Source: Cryptomeria japonica (taxonomy: Eukaryota > Streptophyta > Pinopsida > Cupressales > Cupressaceae). From it: DNA of 64,000 nt. A program made the position numbers and the translations under genes. This document shows positions 1-10,470 of the stretch, piece by piece. Every line of letters starts with the position of its first letter. The first letter of the stretch is position 1. Under the pieces are notes generated by a model. It made no database searches. It worked only from the letters and a program-made list of their open reading frames with translations, and was not told the origin of the DNA. Where the stretch lies: assembly GCF_030272615.1 (NCBI RefSeq), contig NC_081407.1, forward strand, positions 143,350,897 to 143,414,896. Direction: 5' to 3'.

Positions 1-221
1 TTCGGACAATTGAAGAAATTGAGAAAATGAAGTCACATTATGGTTTTTTGGAGACAGAGGTTAAGCAATTAAGGAACACATGGAAAAGGTTGAATAAACT
101 GAAGAAGAAGATTGTTAACTTCTCCTGGCCTGGTGATGATGTGTTCCAAGAGTGGAAAAACAAGTATGCAGTGCAAGAAGCAGAGGTTCAAGAATAGTTA
201 GAAGATGCTGCAACGGAATAA
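1..221 (+). pseudogene. 3' end of the extra ORF of gypsy copy E1
   Basis: The window opens inside a reading frame that matches, nearly residue for residue, the last 70 or so codons of the extra ORF of element E at about 49450-49669. The shared tail contains a W-K-R-L-N-K-L-K-K-K run and ends in an acidic stretch. There is an in-frame TAG at 193-195 where the E copy has CAG, then the natural TAA at 219-221. The upstream part lies outside the window. The function of this protein is unknown; it belongs to the extra ORFs that some plant Ty3/gypsy elements carry between pol and the 3' LTR. Confidence 0.75.
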
Positions 222-1156
222 CAAACTTCAAAGCCGTTAGGAATGAAATGATTGTAATTTATTTTCAACGAGAATCATGATTGTAACAAACTTTTCCTAG
301 GGAAGTCTGAAGCTTGTTTGCATCCATATCTTTATAAATGGACACCAGGACTTTAGGAAAAACTGATCAAAAGAATTTGTAAAGAAACTCTGCTGAAAGT
401 CTGAAGTTTTCTGGTTCTTTCAGAAATCACCTTGAGTTATGTATGATTTTCAAAATGAATATTAATATATAGATCAAAACTTTCTGAGCCTAAATATTCG
501 TTGTCTTCTTGTGTGCATTCATTTATTTACTAGTTTTTTTGGATAATTTAGGGTTATTGGATTGAATAGGGATTGCAAGGAAATCTTACAGATATGTTTT
601 AGGCTTTTCTCTTTAGGAGAGGAATTAAATATACTTGCAATATCTCTATTAGTAAATTAATTGTTTGTTGCTTTGAATTTGATAAATAGTTTTAGTTTAA
701 AGGGAAAGAGCTTATATATATGTCAGGCATGTATTAGGTTAATGAAAGCTGAAGTGATGAGATGTATGAGAATGTCTAGATTTGGAAGTCTTGTTTAAAT
801 TAGGTGAATCTATAGCTTGGATAAGGCACTGATATCAGTTGTGGAGTTTTTTCAATCTTTCTTGGGGTGAAGACTGAAAATGAACACATGTTTTCTTTAT
901 TGTTTCAGTAATAATTAGGTGATGAGGTTCATAGGTTTTTAGCATTGGATTTCTATGGATCTCATATTAAAATGGAGAAAGTATTCACAAGAGGTATACC
1001 CACCCGAGCTTCGGATAAGATTAAAGTGTAGATGGTTTTGTAGAAACCTTGTTATATGTTTTTCTAGAATTCTATTTTCTTGTTGTCCTCTCCATATGCA
1101 ATAGAGGTTTCAAATTTTCTTACAGAGGGGATTGGGGAAATCAGAATTTGAGAACA
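222..1156 (+). repeat. 3' untranslated region and 3' LTR of gypsy copy E1
   Basis: This stretch is a diverged copy of 49670-50606. The similarity stops in both copies right after the same GAGAACA, and different sequence follows in each, so that CA is very likely the outer end of the 3' LTR. I could not fix the LTR start, because no second LTR of this family is present; it lies somewhere in about 240-420. A TATA-like TTTATAAAT occurs near 330 in this copy and at the matching place in the other. Confidence 0.7.
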
Positions 1157-1301
1157 AAAAAAGTGGCAAATCTACTGGGGAGAGTCATAGTGTGAATCTG
1201 TATTGCAGATCTAGTGCTTATATTGCCCGAAAGTTTGTTCGAATTTGTGTGTGTTCGGCCCTTGTGGCAGGTCGTTTCATCCCTAATCTTTGTTCTTTCT
1301 A
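1157..1301. other. Unassigned spacer
   Basis: About 145 bases between the E1 LTR end and the first A LTR. It starts with an A-run and has no match elsewhere in the window that I can see. It is probably older target sequence. Confidence 0.4.
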
Positions 1302-2470
1302 TTATTATTTACTAAGTTGTCATTAGTTTTATGTCCAGAGTCATTCTATATACTCTAGTTGGTTAATACTACTGAAATATTCAATCAGTAAGCACTAAAG
1401 CAGTCGGTTACAGAAGAAAGGAGTCACAGAGTTAAGTATACATCGAGCTATCTATCGAGTAACATTCTATATCTACCAAGCAACAAAGAAGGTATACCGA
1501 GTAATCTGAACTGAGTAGAAACGTGTTACCAGATTCAATGAACCTAGACACATATGTGGAAACGTGTTAGAAGAATTGAGGAACAAGGAACCATTATCAC
1601 ATAGGAAATTGCACTTCAAGATTTTGTATGATTTTGAGGAAGTTTATCCAATGAAATAATTTCTATGTTTATTCATTCGATGAATCTTGTTTGTAAGATC
1701 GAAGCATGAACAGATCACCATCCCGGAGATCTATTTATACAGAGTGATTTGAGAATCTAAATGTGAGACATGTGTGATAGAAGAGTTAAAAAGAAAATCA
1801 TAAGAGGACACATTGAGTTGGGACTGCTATGAATGACAAAGATATTCAAAGGTCACCAAGAAAGTCTTTAGAGAATAGTTTAAGGGACAGAGTAAATAGA
1901 AGGGTTTACCGAGTTGATTTATCAATTACCGAGGTATGCTATGAACAAGGTAATTTCATATTGAGCACATAGAATCTTCTATAACATTTCAGATGTAAAG
2001 TTTTAGATATTTGAGTTGTAATAGAAATATTTAATAGGGTAAAAGACTCTAACAAAGTCTATAAATTGTAAAGCCTTTAACCAGGTGCAACATTTTGTAT
2101 AAGTGTTGTAAAATCCTTTAGCAAGGTAGATCTAAAGATCTTGATACTCCTAACAGGGTAAGCTATCAGAAATAGCTAAACATGCATCTCTAACCGAGCA
2201 ACCTTTATTATTGCAGTAGTGAAGTTGTGGGTGCCATCCCCACCGTAGTTTTTCTCTCTAACAAAGAGTTTCTGCGTAACCAAAATATTTGTTTTATGGA
2301 GTGAAATGTGTATGGATGTAATTTCTATAATTATGTTTTGTCTTCATATACTATGAGATCAACTATATACAGTTTATGTTTATCAGTAAGATTGTTTTTA
2401 AAGGAGTGTTTTGAAGTACTGATTCACCCCTCTCCTCTCAATACATTAGCTTTCATTGTTGGACATAACA
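1302..2470 (+). repeat. Left LTR of element A
   Basis: About 1,169 bp, matching 8079-9256 with a few percent substitutions and one indel near 2000 (a run including TTTATAAAGATTTTATTG is present only in the right copy). The end is clear: CATAACA followed by the primer-binding site. The start is less clear: a canonical TG would be at 1318, but identity begins about 16 bases earlier. Upstream-half motifs ACCGAG/TACCGAGT recur several times (1440-1510). A TATA-like TATTTATA is near 1732, and the conserved hairpin motif lies at 2240-2281. Confidence 0.8.
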
Positions 2471-2484
2471 ATTGGTATCAGAGC
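2471..2484 (+). other. Primer-binding site of element A
   Basis: ATTGGTATCAGAGC directly follows the LTR terminal CA. It is complementary to the 3' end of initiator tRNA-Met, the usual primer for plant copia elements. Confidence 0.85.
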
Positions 2485-2532
2485 TTCAATCTTGGAAAAG
2501 GGTTTAACAGCCTAAAGAGAAATATCTTATCA

Positions 2533-3796
2533 ATGGAAGGCTATAAACAGTCTTGGAGAATTCTGAATCTTCAAGAAGAATTGGATCATTCTAATCAATT
2601 GATTGTAGATATGCAAAGACAAATGCAAAGATCACTAAAAGCCAGAAGAAGGTTGTCTGATGATTTACAGGACTCACATGAGTTGGTGGAACAAATTGAG
2701 ACATCATCTGAGAACAGTATATCAGAAGAGACTGAAGAAATGATTGGAGAACTAAAAGAAAAGAACAAAGCACTGACTGAACAGCTGAAAGAAATGAAAA
2801 GAGAGCATGAGCATTTCAGCACACAGATGACTGAAAATCTTGATGCATTAAGAATAGTTGAGGATAACATAAGAGACATGGAAAGGGAAAAACAATAGCT
2901 AGAAGCATTGGTGTCTGAAAAAGAATGACTGGAATTCAATATAATCTTTCTAATCAATTGGGTTATGCACATCATGAAGCAAATCTAAAAGAAAATGAGA
3001 ATCAAGCATTGAAACTTGAATTATCAAGATTGACCAATGAACTTGAAGCAGAGAAGAAATCAAAAGAAACACTAAAGAAATGTTATGAAGCATCAAGGAT
3101 GTTGGATGAGCAACTAAATATAAGAAGACCCAACAAAGATGCAGGAATCAGTTACAAAGAAAAAAACTCTACTGAGAAAGGGATCAACACCACCGAGAGA
3201 GGGGAATCATCAAAGCAAGCTGGAAACAAGGAGAACATCCAAGGAAAAAAGCCTATCTACAACTACTGTGGAAAACAAGGACATACTGCCAACATGTGCC
3301 AAATCAGAAAAGGTAAGCAACCGAATGTCACTAGGTCTGATGGTTATTGCTACAATTGCAATAAGTATGGTCACACATCTAAATAATGTAGGGCAAAGTT
3401 TTCTAGCAATTTTTAGAAGGAAAAATTCAAGGGGTTTTGCAAAAAATGCAATAGATATGGACACAGTACTGAGAAGTGTTGGTTTAAGCAAAAAAATATA
3501 TGAGGTCTTCACGCCGAGAAAATACTAGAAGCTACCGAACTCACACAGATCTTAACCGACAGTATACTGCAGTACCATGGGATTGCAATACAAGAATATG
3601 GTGTGAATGCTGTGGAAGGTATGGACATATAAGTGCAAACTATATGATAAGGTTTGTAATGAACAACCAAAGATCATGGAGAAATCCTAGAATGGCATGC
3701 TTTCATTGTCATAAAGTTGGACACTTAGCTAAAGATTGTAGAGATCAACCCAGAGGAGATATTGAAGAGATAAAAATCAAATTACAAAAAATCTAG
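2533..3796 (+). pseudogene. Gag-like coiled-coil protein with zinc-knuckle array (element A)
   Basis: The frame starts with ATG at 2533, about 50 bases after the primer-binding site. The first 120 codons are rich in Glu, Lys, Leu and Gln and read as a long coiled coil. After a TAG at 2896 the frame shifts (around 2900-2930), a second coiled-coil block follows, and then come CCHC-type zinc knuckles near 3265, 3345, 3440, 3600 and 3700. The first knuckle has Tyr in place of its first Cys and the second is cut by a stop; the last (C-F-H-C-x4-H-x4-C type) is complete. A further frame change lies near 3500. The likely role is a nucleocapsid protein that packages the element's RNA. I see no recognisable capsid domain, so gag is inferred from position and knuckles. 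Confidence 0.7.
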
Positions 3797-4392
3797 AAAA
3801 AGAAGGAAATTGAGTCAAAAAATGAAGGAAGCACCTTACCTACTGAGTTAGGTGCATCTACTTTGAATTAATCAATAAAGGTATGAAGGGACTGCATTCT
3901 CTCAAGGTTAGATCTTAACAGTTCCTATTTTATCATGTACTTAATTTCAAAATCTGCATAGCTAAGATGCATTAGCAAGTTTGAAATTCTATCTAGTCTT
4001 TTGGAGTACCAGAGAAGTTGGTAAGTGCAAGAAGCCTGTCTAGTCGGTAAAAGTATAAAAGGAAGTTAATCGGTTTAGTGGAACCGAGTGCATTTAATGT
4101 TTTCTTACCTAACTGCACAAAGCCTGATAAGGTAAAATGTGTACTTAAAGTTCTTCGTGCGGTCATTTTACACTTACCAGTTATCAAAGAGCAGAGCTAA
4201 GCGATTCAAAGGCGATCAAACATCTCCCAAGCGAATTTCAAGGTATTTATATAGCAATCTCAAACGCATTTTCAAGCCAGTTAACCGGTCAATATCAGTT
4301 GTGAACATCTGCATTATATTTACTAAGTCGAAAGCATTTTTTTGGTTAGTTAAAACCCTAAGCTCTTTCATTAGTAGAAATCCAAGTTTGAA
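3797..4392 (+). other. Spacer between the two ORFs of element A
   Basis: About 600 bases with many stops in all frames. No promoter or repeat stands out. It ends a few bases before the ATG of the second ORF. Confidence 0.4.
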
Positions 4393-7300
4393 ATGGCTCC
4401 TAAGTTGCAGAAACATGTTGTAGTTGAGACTATTGAGAAGCCCTCACTAAAGTATTTGTTACCTCCCAAAGTTGCATATGAACCTGATGAGAAAACTGCA
4501 TTTTCTCTTATTCTGGATAGGGTTCTATTAGTTGAAGATGTCAGATTCTATACTAAGTGTCATGTTGAAGAGCTAGGTCATACTGAGATCAAGGACATGT
4601 ATGATGAGTTATGCACCGATGGAATCCTAGATAGCAAGTATGAGCATATCAAGGTCAAGGGATTGACTAAAGCCCTAACCTACCCTTGAGTTTTCAAACC
4701 CCAATGGGTTAAATTTGTTTTGAGAAGAGTTCATGATGACTTTATGTGGTTAGAGGAGCAACCATTCAAAATCACCAAGGATATCATTCACATAATAACT
4801 AGATACCCTATATATGACCATGCCCAAGCATAGAAAATGATTTCACAGAAGGAATTGATAACTTTAACCGGAGTTGATTCTGATTGTAGAGGTCTTAAAT
4901 TGAATAATGTTATAGATGCCAAGCTAAAGTTTGCAATTAGAGTCATCAGTTATTGTTTCTTTCAATAGGCAAGAGAAAATAGTGTACCATGTGGAGCTGT
5001 AGATTTGGCCTGCAAGATTGTGAAAAAGGGTATGAAGATTGATCTATGTGAAGTGTTGTTGAAAACCTATTTGAAAATCTAAACACTGTAAGGAAACCTA
5101 AGAAGAATAACTCGACAAACGCACTAAATTTTGGGTCACTCTTAGTGTGCATGTTTTTCTATTTTCAGAAATTCTTCCCATCAGTCAGTAACATAGTTTG
5201 GGAGTTACACCGACCAATCACCCATCAAATAAATGACTTTATCAATCAGTTAGGTGATAATTTCAATGAGATAATGGATGATTACTTCAGCAAATTTCAA
5301 GAAAAGATGCATAACAGGTACAAAATCCCACCTCAATTAGTGGAAAAATATAAGGATACTATATGTTTTGAAGTGGACACCAACTACTGTTATGTCAATG
5401 GAGTAGATCCTAGAACTCAATCTCTACCGTCCATGGGTTATGAGATGGATCTTGATATTTCTCAATAACATATAGATGCCTTTTTGACACTTCCAAGGCA
5501 TTCTACCGAGATTAGGTATGGTACCTATGAAGAGGTCAAAGAAAAAGTAAAAATAAGCATAGTAGTACTGAAGGCTACAAGAAAAGCCACTAAAATGATC
5601 AAAGTGCTAACTGAGAAATTTGGAGAAGGTTCTACCTCCACTCCTATCAAGAGTGATCAACTTACAATTGAGGAAGAATCTAAGGCTCAAGAAGTTGCCA
5701 TCACTCTGAGCATCGAGTTGCGAAAGGGAAAAATATTGAAAAGGAAGAAACAAGATACACCTAAGGTATCACCAACTCCACCAGTTAAGCGACCTAACAC
5801 TAGATCATCTGCAGTGTCACTCGGTAAGAGGCAGAAAAATGTTGAATTGCCTAAAGTTATAAAGACTTATAGAAAGTCGACCAGGAGACTCATTTTGAAT
5901 AAGGAGTCAAGTGACACAGAATCTGAAGACAAAAATAAATTTCAGATTGTTAAAAGCACAAAGGAAGATGTACACAGTGTTGACAAATTTTGTGCCAAAT
6001 TGAAACAATATGGAGGATTCGGGTCATTCAGGTATGTTAAATATGACTCCCAGACAGAAGAAGAAAAGAGACAAATAGAAGAGTCAGTTGTATGTACACT
6101 TCTCAAATTTTGAGTAGTTCCATTGGAAGTAAGTAACTTTCTTCCAAATGCATTATACTCTCACATTGACAACAGATGGAAATATGCTATGGACTCGAAG
6201 AAACAGATAAGAGAAAGAGTTTTAGTACATCTCTTTCCAGACATGTCAATAGATGATATTAGAAATCATTTGAAAAACTACCAGACAAATTTTCAAGTGA
6301 AGCATAGAGCCTTGAAAATGGTGAATGGACTTTATCTTGAAGTCGAAAAGGAAACCAAAGAAAAATGGCAAGAAATCTTCAGAATTCAGACTAAAGAAAG
6401 TCAAGGTGAAGTAGAAATAGTTGACATTACCGAGCAAGATCCTACTTCAACTATTCAACAAGATGAGGATGTCATGGACACTGAGGCACAGGAACAAGAA
6501 ATGATAGAAGGAAATGCCTATGCCAAACTGGTATCAAGCGAATCAGTTTTGGAACAAGTCAAGTCCTATCCTCCAATAACTCAGCAAGTTTCAACTAAGA
6601 AACCTCGGGACATTGATCAAGGCAAAGAGGGTCAACAGTCTACAAAAGGAGAATCTACTTCTCAGGCCACTAGGGAATAGACTTCTAAAGCACCTGCATG
6701 CACTGAAACTATTGCCACTGAGACCCCAAGCAAGGAATCATTGAAGGACACATCAGAGGCTAAGGGAACCGACAAAAGTTTTGCCTCTACCAAGCAACCT
6801 ACCGAGGGTGAACAAGACTCCAAAGCCATTATACTCATTCAACCGGTGAAAGCCTCATCATCCAAAGAAAATAAAGTGAAGAAGCATAGTTTCAAGGTAG
6901 ATCTGTCAAAACCCATTATGTTGCCAAATGTTGACATTTCAAAACTGAAAGGGCAAGCACTTATTGATTTCGAAGAACTATGTAAAGCCAAAGTAGAACA
7001 AGAAAGACAAATGGCTATTCAGAAGAAGAACCAAGTACTTTAGAAGGTTAAAGCATTATTGACAGACATGCTACTTGAAGCTACCGTGAATAAAGATGCT
7101 GCCATCCATATGCAACTAGATGAGCTACTCACTAAATTAGAAGCATCAAGAGTAGACGCATCAAAATACCTTAGCAAGTTGAAGGACAAAGAGATAACTA
7201 CCAAAATGATTGAAGAAGTGCAGAAAGCAATTGCTATAGGTAAAGTCAAGCTTGTTGGATTCATTGCTGAGTTGTCCCCTCAACTCAAACACTTTCTTTA

Positions 7301-7751
7301 TTTATTTTAGAAGCTCTGTACATTTTCATTATTTATTAAGGGTATCAAGCATAAGACCGAAGTCATTGAACAAGAGATTATTGATCTCTCTAATAAATTG
7401 ACCACCAAGCCAAATTTTGTTTTGAATTTCTATACCAAGCTGCAAACTCTTATGGTTCAATAGTTAGAACTTCAAAATGAAGAGCACGAAATAAGGATGG
7501 ATATCATGACTCTTCAGACCTTATTTATTCCCAACTTATCATCAGTCCAAGAGCAGATCAACCGAGCTACCCACTTATCTACTCAACCATAGGGAAGCAC
7601 TTTAGATGGTTTGATTTCACTGTTAGTTGATATTGCAGCTCAGAATTCCCTAACGGACAGTGTCAAGGATGCACTCTCCACCGCTCTCATCGACGCTAGT
7701 ACAAAGTATAAATCTATTTTTGACCAGTTGCCTCCACCTAATGGTAACTAG
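4393..7751 (+). pseudogene. Long extra ORF of element A, function unknown
   Basis: The frame begins with ATG-GCT-CCT at 4393 and ends with TAG at 7749-7751, about 1,100 codons. One frame change around 5060-5090 separates an N-terminal part (4393-5060) from the rest (5090-7751), which stays in a single frame. The in-frame stops (4687, 4831, 4966, 5466, 6111, 6678, 7041, 7308, about 7460, about 7590) mostly sit where Gln, Arg or Trp codons are likely. The protein has a globular N-terminal half, then a long Lys/Glu/Thr-rich stretch, and a C-terminal part that reads as coiled coil. It resembles no enzyme I know: there is no DSG protease, DDE integrase or YxDD polymerase motif. Position suggests an accessory protein of the element, perhaps related to other extra ORFs in this window. 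Confidence 0.6.
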
Positions 7752-8078
7752 TTTTGATGTTTGTCAAAAGGGGGAGTGTACCGAGTATAAGAGGGAGTGT
7801 ACCAAGCAGAACAGAATAGAGTATCCGAATGTATAGTTAAATTTGATAGGGGGTGCATATGACACAGAGTAGTGAACACCAAGCATTGATCACAGGAGCA
7901 TGCAAATTAAGTTATGTATAGTATATTGATAAGGGGAGTATATATTTGATTATGTTACTATTTTGACAATTGTATATACTATCATTTTAGTCAAATTTTG
8001 TAAGTATATAGATTTTGAGTTATGACTTTGAAAGAAGTTTTGTCAAACATACCAAACTAATGTCAAAATGGGATATTT
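7752..8078 (+). other. 3' untranslated region of element A
   Basis: Non-coding stretch between the second ORF and the right LTR. Several purine-rich runs (AAAAGGGGGAG at 7769, AGGGGG near 7848, AAGGGGAG near 7933) could act as polypurine tracts for plus-strand synthesis. The last one next to the LTR, AAAATGGGATA, is weak. Confidence 0.45.
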
Positions 8079-9256
8079 TTATTATTTACTAAGTTGTCAT
8101 TAGTTTTTTGTCCAAATTCATCCTATATACTCTAGTCGGTTAATACTAACAAAATATTCAATCGATAAGCACTAAAGCAGTCGGTTACAAAAGAAAGGAG
8201 TCACAGAGTTAAGTATACACCGAGCTGTCTACCGAGTAACGTTCTATGTCTACTGAGCAACAAAGAAGGTATACCGAGTAGAAACGTGTTACCAGATTCA
8301 ATGAACCTGGACACATATGTGGAAACGTGTTACAAGAATCGAGGAACAAGGAACCGTTATCACATAGGAAATTGCACTTCAAGATTTTGTATGATTTTGA
8401 GGAAGTTTATCCAATGAAATAATTTCTATGTTTATTCATTCGATGAATCTTATTTGTAAGATTGAAGCATGAACAGATCACCGTCCTAGAGATCTATTTA
8501 TACAAAGTGATTTGAGAATCAAAATGTGAGACATGTGTGATAGAAGAGTTAAAAAGAAAAACATAAGAGGACACATTGAGTTGTGACTACTACGAATGAC
8601 AGAGATATTCAGAGGTCACCGAGAAAGTCTTCAGACAATAGTTTAAGAGACAGAGTAAATAGAAGGGTTTACCAAGTTGATTTATCAATTACCGAGGTAT
8701 GCTATGAGTAAGGTAATTTCATATTGAGCACATAGAATCTGCTATAACATTTCAGATGTAAAGTTGCAGATATTTATAAAGATTTTATTGAATCATTTGA
8801 GTTGTAATAGAAACCTTTAACAGGGTAAAAGACTCTAACAAAGTCTATAAATTGTAAAGCCTTTAACCAGGTGCAACATTTTGTATAAGTGTTGTAAAAT
8901 CCTTTAGCAAGGTAGATCTAAAGATCTTGATACTCCTAACAGGGTAAGCTATCAGAAATAGCTAAACATGCAGCTCTAACCAAGCAACCTTTATTATTGC
9001 AGTAGTGAAGTTGTGGGTGCCATCCCCGCCACAGTTTTTCTCTCTAACAAAGAGTTTCTGCGTAACCAAAATATTTGTGTTATGGAGTGAAATGTGTATG
9101 GATGTAATTTCTATAATTATGTTCTGGCTTCAAATATTATGAGATCAACTATATATAGTTTATGTTTATCAATAAGATTGTTTTTAAAGGAGTGTTTTGA
9201 AGTACTGATTCACCCCTCCCCTCTTAGTACATTAGCTTTCATTGTTGGACCTAACA
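8079..9256 (+). repeat. Right LTR of element A
   Basis: About 1,178 bp matching 1302-2470. It ends CCTAACA at 9256 and, unlike a normal 3' LTR, runs straight into a primer-binding site and 43 more bases of A interior. The conserved copia LTR hairpin motif lies at 9027-9066. Confidence 0.8.
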
Positions 9257-9313
9257 ATTGGTATCAAAGCTTCAATCTTGGAAAAGGGTTTAACAACCTA
9301 AAGAGAAAGATCT
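9257..9313 (+). mobile_element. Stub of a second A interior
   Basis: ATTGGTATCAAAGC (the primer-binding site with one change) and the following leader match 2471-2527. The match ends near 9313, where sequence from the B interior takes over. Confidence 0.75.
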
Positions 9314-9671
9314 TATTCTCTTTCTGCACTCTGATCTCTTCTCTATTCTCTCTCTGCACTCTAATCTCTTGGATGTGTGGATGACAATGAGGATGTTTTC
9401 CCCTTGTGGTCTATCTTATAGACTGCCCTAACCCTAGCCCTCATTTCCCGAGTTAGTCTTCTTTATCATGTGACTTTGTCACTCTATTCTATCTTGTCAG
9501 TCCATTCTAGCCTTTCTTTCTTATCGAGAGATTGTCTGCAATCTTTTCAGACATTTTCCTCCAATCTCTTGAGGGGGCATATCATTCCCATCTTGGGGCA
9601 ACTTTGTATTAGTTCATATTATCTTCTTTGAAATAACGCGACAAGTTGCATTGTCTCAAAGAGGGGCAAAA
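9314..9671 (+). mobile_element. 3' end of a first B interior (B1)
   Basis: This stretch matches 20000-20341, the sequence just upstream of the right B LTR, and ends with the same purine-rich AAAGAGGGGCAAAA next to the LTR. It therefore belongs to a B copy lying to the left of the main one and sharing the LTR at 9672-10450. A 25-30 bp stretch with CTCT..CTGCACTCT is duplicated here (9317-9370) but single in the right copy. Confidence 0.75.
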
Positions 9672-9695
9672 TGTAGACACCTAAAATTGTCATGT

Positions 9696-9934
9696 TTAAT
9701 TAAATAAATATCTTTATTTATTTAATTACTTTAGCCTAATTCTTCTATTAATTAAATAAATCTTTATTTATTTAATTAATTCATTTATCCTCTTCTAGCC
9801 TTATTTCTCATTTAAATAAATACATTTATTTATTTAAATTATCATTTTCCTAAATTAAATAAATATTTTATTTATTTAATTTGATCCCACTTCTTCTATT
9901 AATTAAATGAATCTTTATTTATTTAATTAATTCA
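9696..9934. repeat. Five tandem palindromes in the B LTR
   Basis: Five inverted repeats of about 28-36 bp lie at roughly 9698-9728, 9747-9780, 9810-9839, 9852-9882 and 9897-9932, with a core of TTAAATAAAT and ATTTATTTAA around a 2-6 base centre. The spacers between them are pyrimidine-rich. The same five recur in the right LTR at about 20368-20604. Confidence 0.85.
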
Positions 9935-10090
9935 TTAGCCTTTTCTACCCATGACACATGTCATTCATCTCTTAATTCATACACTATCCACCCCTTTCAT
10001 TATTTTATTATTTTCTCTACCTACTCTCTAATCATAGCCAACCTCTTTTACACCTCTCAATTTTATCTCTCCATTTCTTATAGTGTCTTC

Positions 10091-10099
10091 TATATAAGG
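10091..10099 (+). promoter_or_regulatory. TATA box of the B LTR
   Basis: TATATAAGG, repeated at 20759-20767 in the other LTR, about 420 bases after the LTR start. It is followed by a C-rich and A-rich start-site-like region. It is the likely core promoter for the element's RNA. Confidence 0.6.
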
Positions 10100-10450
10100 A
10101 GATGCTTCCTTCATTATCAAACCTCAACTATGCATTCAGCCCCGACTATGCTTTTGAACTTGCATATGCAAACAAGCCTACTTGCAACCACATTTCCATT
10201 CTTTGTTAAGCTCTTGTGCACATAAAAGCTAAGAACAAATATATCAAGTAAGATCAATGGAGATAGGAAGAATGGAGATTCAAACCCTATTGGACATGTG
10301 ATGGTATAATCTTTGTAATTTCATTTGATTTGCATTGTCTTAGGTAATCTTCATATATTATGGTGGATCTTTGTTGTTGTTAGGCTAGGGTTTTGTGGTT
10401 GAATTCATTTAGTCTTTCAACATTGTTGTTATCCATTTTTACCATATACA

Positions 10451-10470
10451 TTTTGGCACGCCCCATGGGA
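10451..10470 (+). other. Primer-binding site region of element B
   Basis: TTTTGGCACGCCCCATGGGA directly follows the LTR end. TGGCACGCCC differs from the initiator-Met site of the copia elements here and fits a different tRNA primer; I cannot name the tRNA with certainty. Confidence 0.6.

Larger units (their letters stand above)
1302..9256 (+). mobile_element. Element A: copia-like non-autonomous LTR retrotransposon
   Basis: Two direct repeats of about 1.17 kb (1302-2470 and 8079-9256) flank a 5.6 kb interior. A primer-binding site of the initiator-Met type follows the left repeat. The interior encodes a gag-like coiled-coil protein with several CCHC zinc knuckles and a second long ORF of unknown function. 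No protease, integrase, reverse transcriptase or RNase H is visible in any frame. The LTR carries the CCACC...TTTTT-hairpin-GTAA motif shared with the copia elements C, H and F, so I class it with copia. Gag-only LTR elements of this kind (TR-GAG type) are known in plants. The right LTR continues into a second copy of the primer-binding site instead of ending in flanking DNA, so this is not a simple insertion. Confidence 0.75.
9672..10450 (+). repeat. Left LTR of element B
   Basis: It starts TGTAGACACC after a polypurine tract, ends CATATACA, and matches 20342-21118 with a few percent differences. The first 260 bases hold five consecutive near-perfect palindromes built on TTAAATAAAT...ATTTATTTAA. 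A TATA box (TATATAAGG) lies at 10091. Confidence 0.9.

Noticed and set aside
1132-1326. Small open frame over the E1 end and spacer
   Set aside because: It crosses the LTR boundary and has no counterpart in the other E copy; chance open frame.
2471-2484. tRNA-Met gene fragments at the primer sites
   Set aside because: Only the 12-14 base primer-binding match is present; no cloverleaf.
5087-5168. Possible intron in the A extra ORF (GTAAGG donor, TTTTCTATTTTCAG acceptor)
   Set aside because: The stretch stays open in the downstream frame and reads as plausible protein, so a single-base frameshift near 5060-5090 explains it better.
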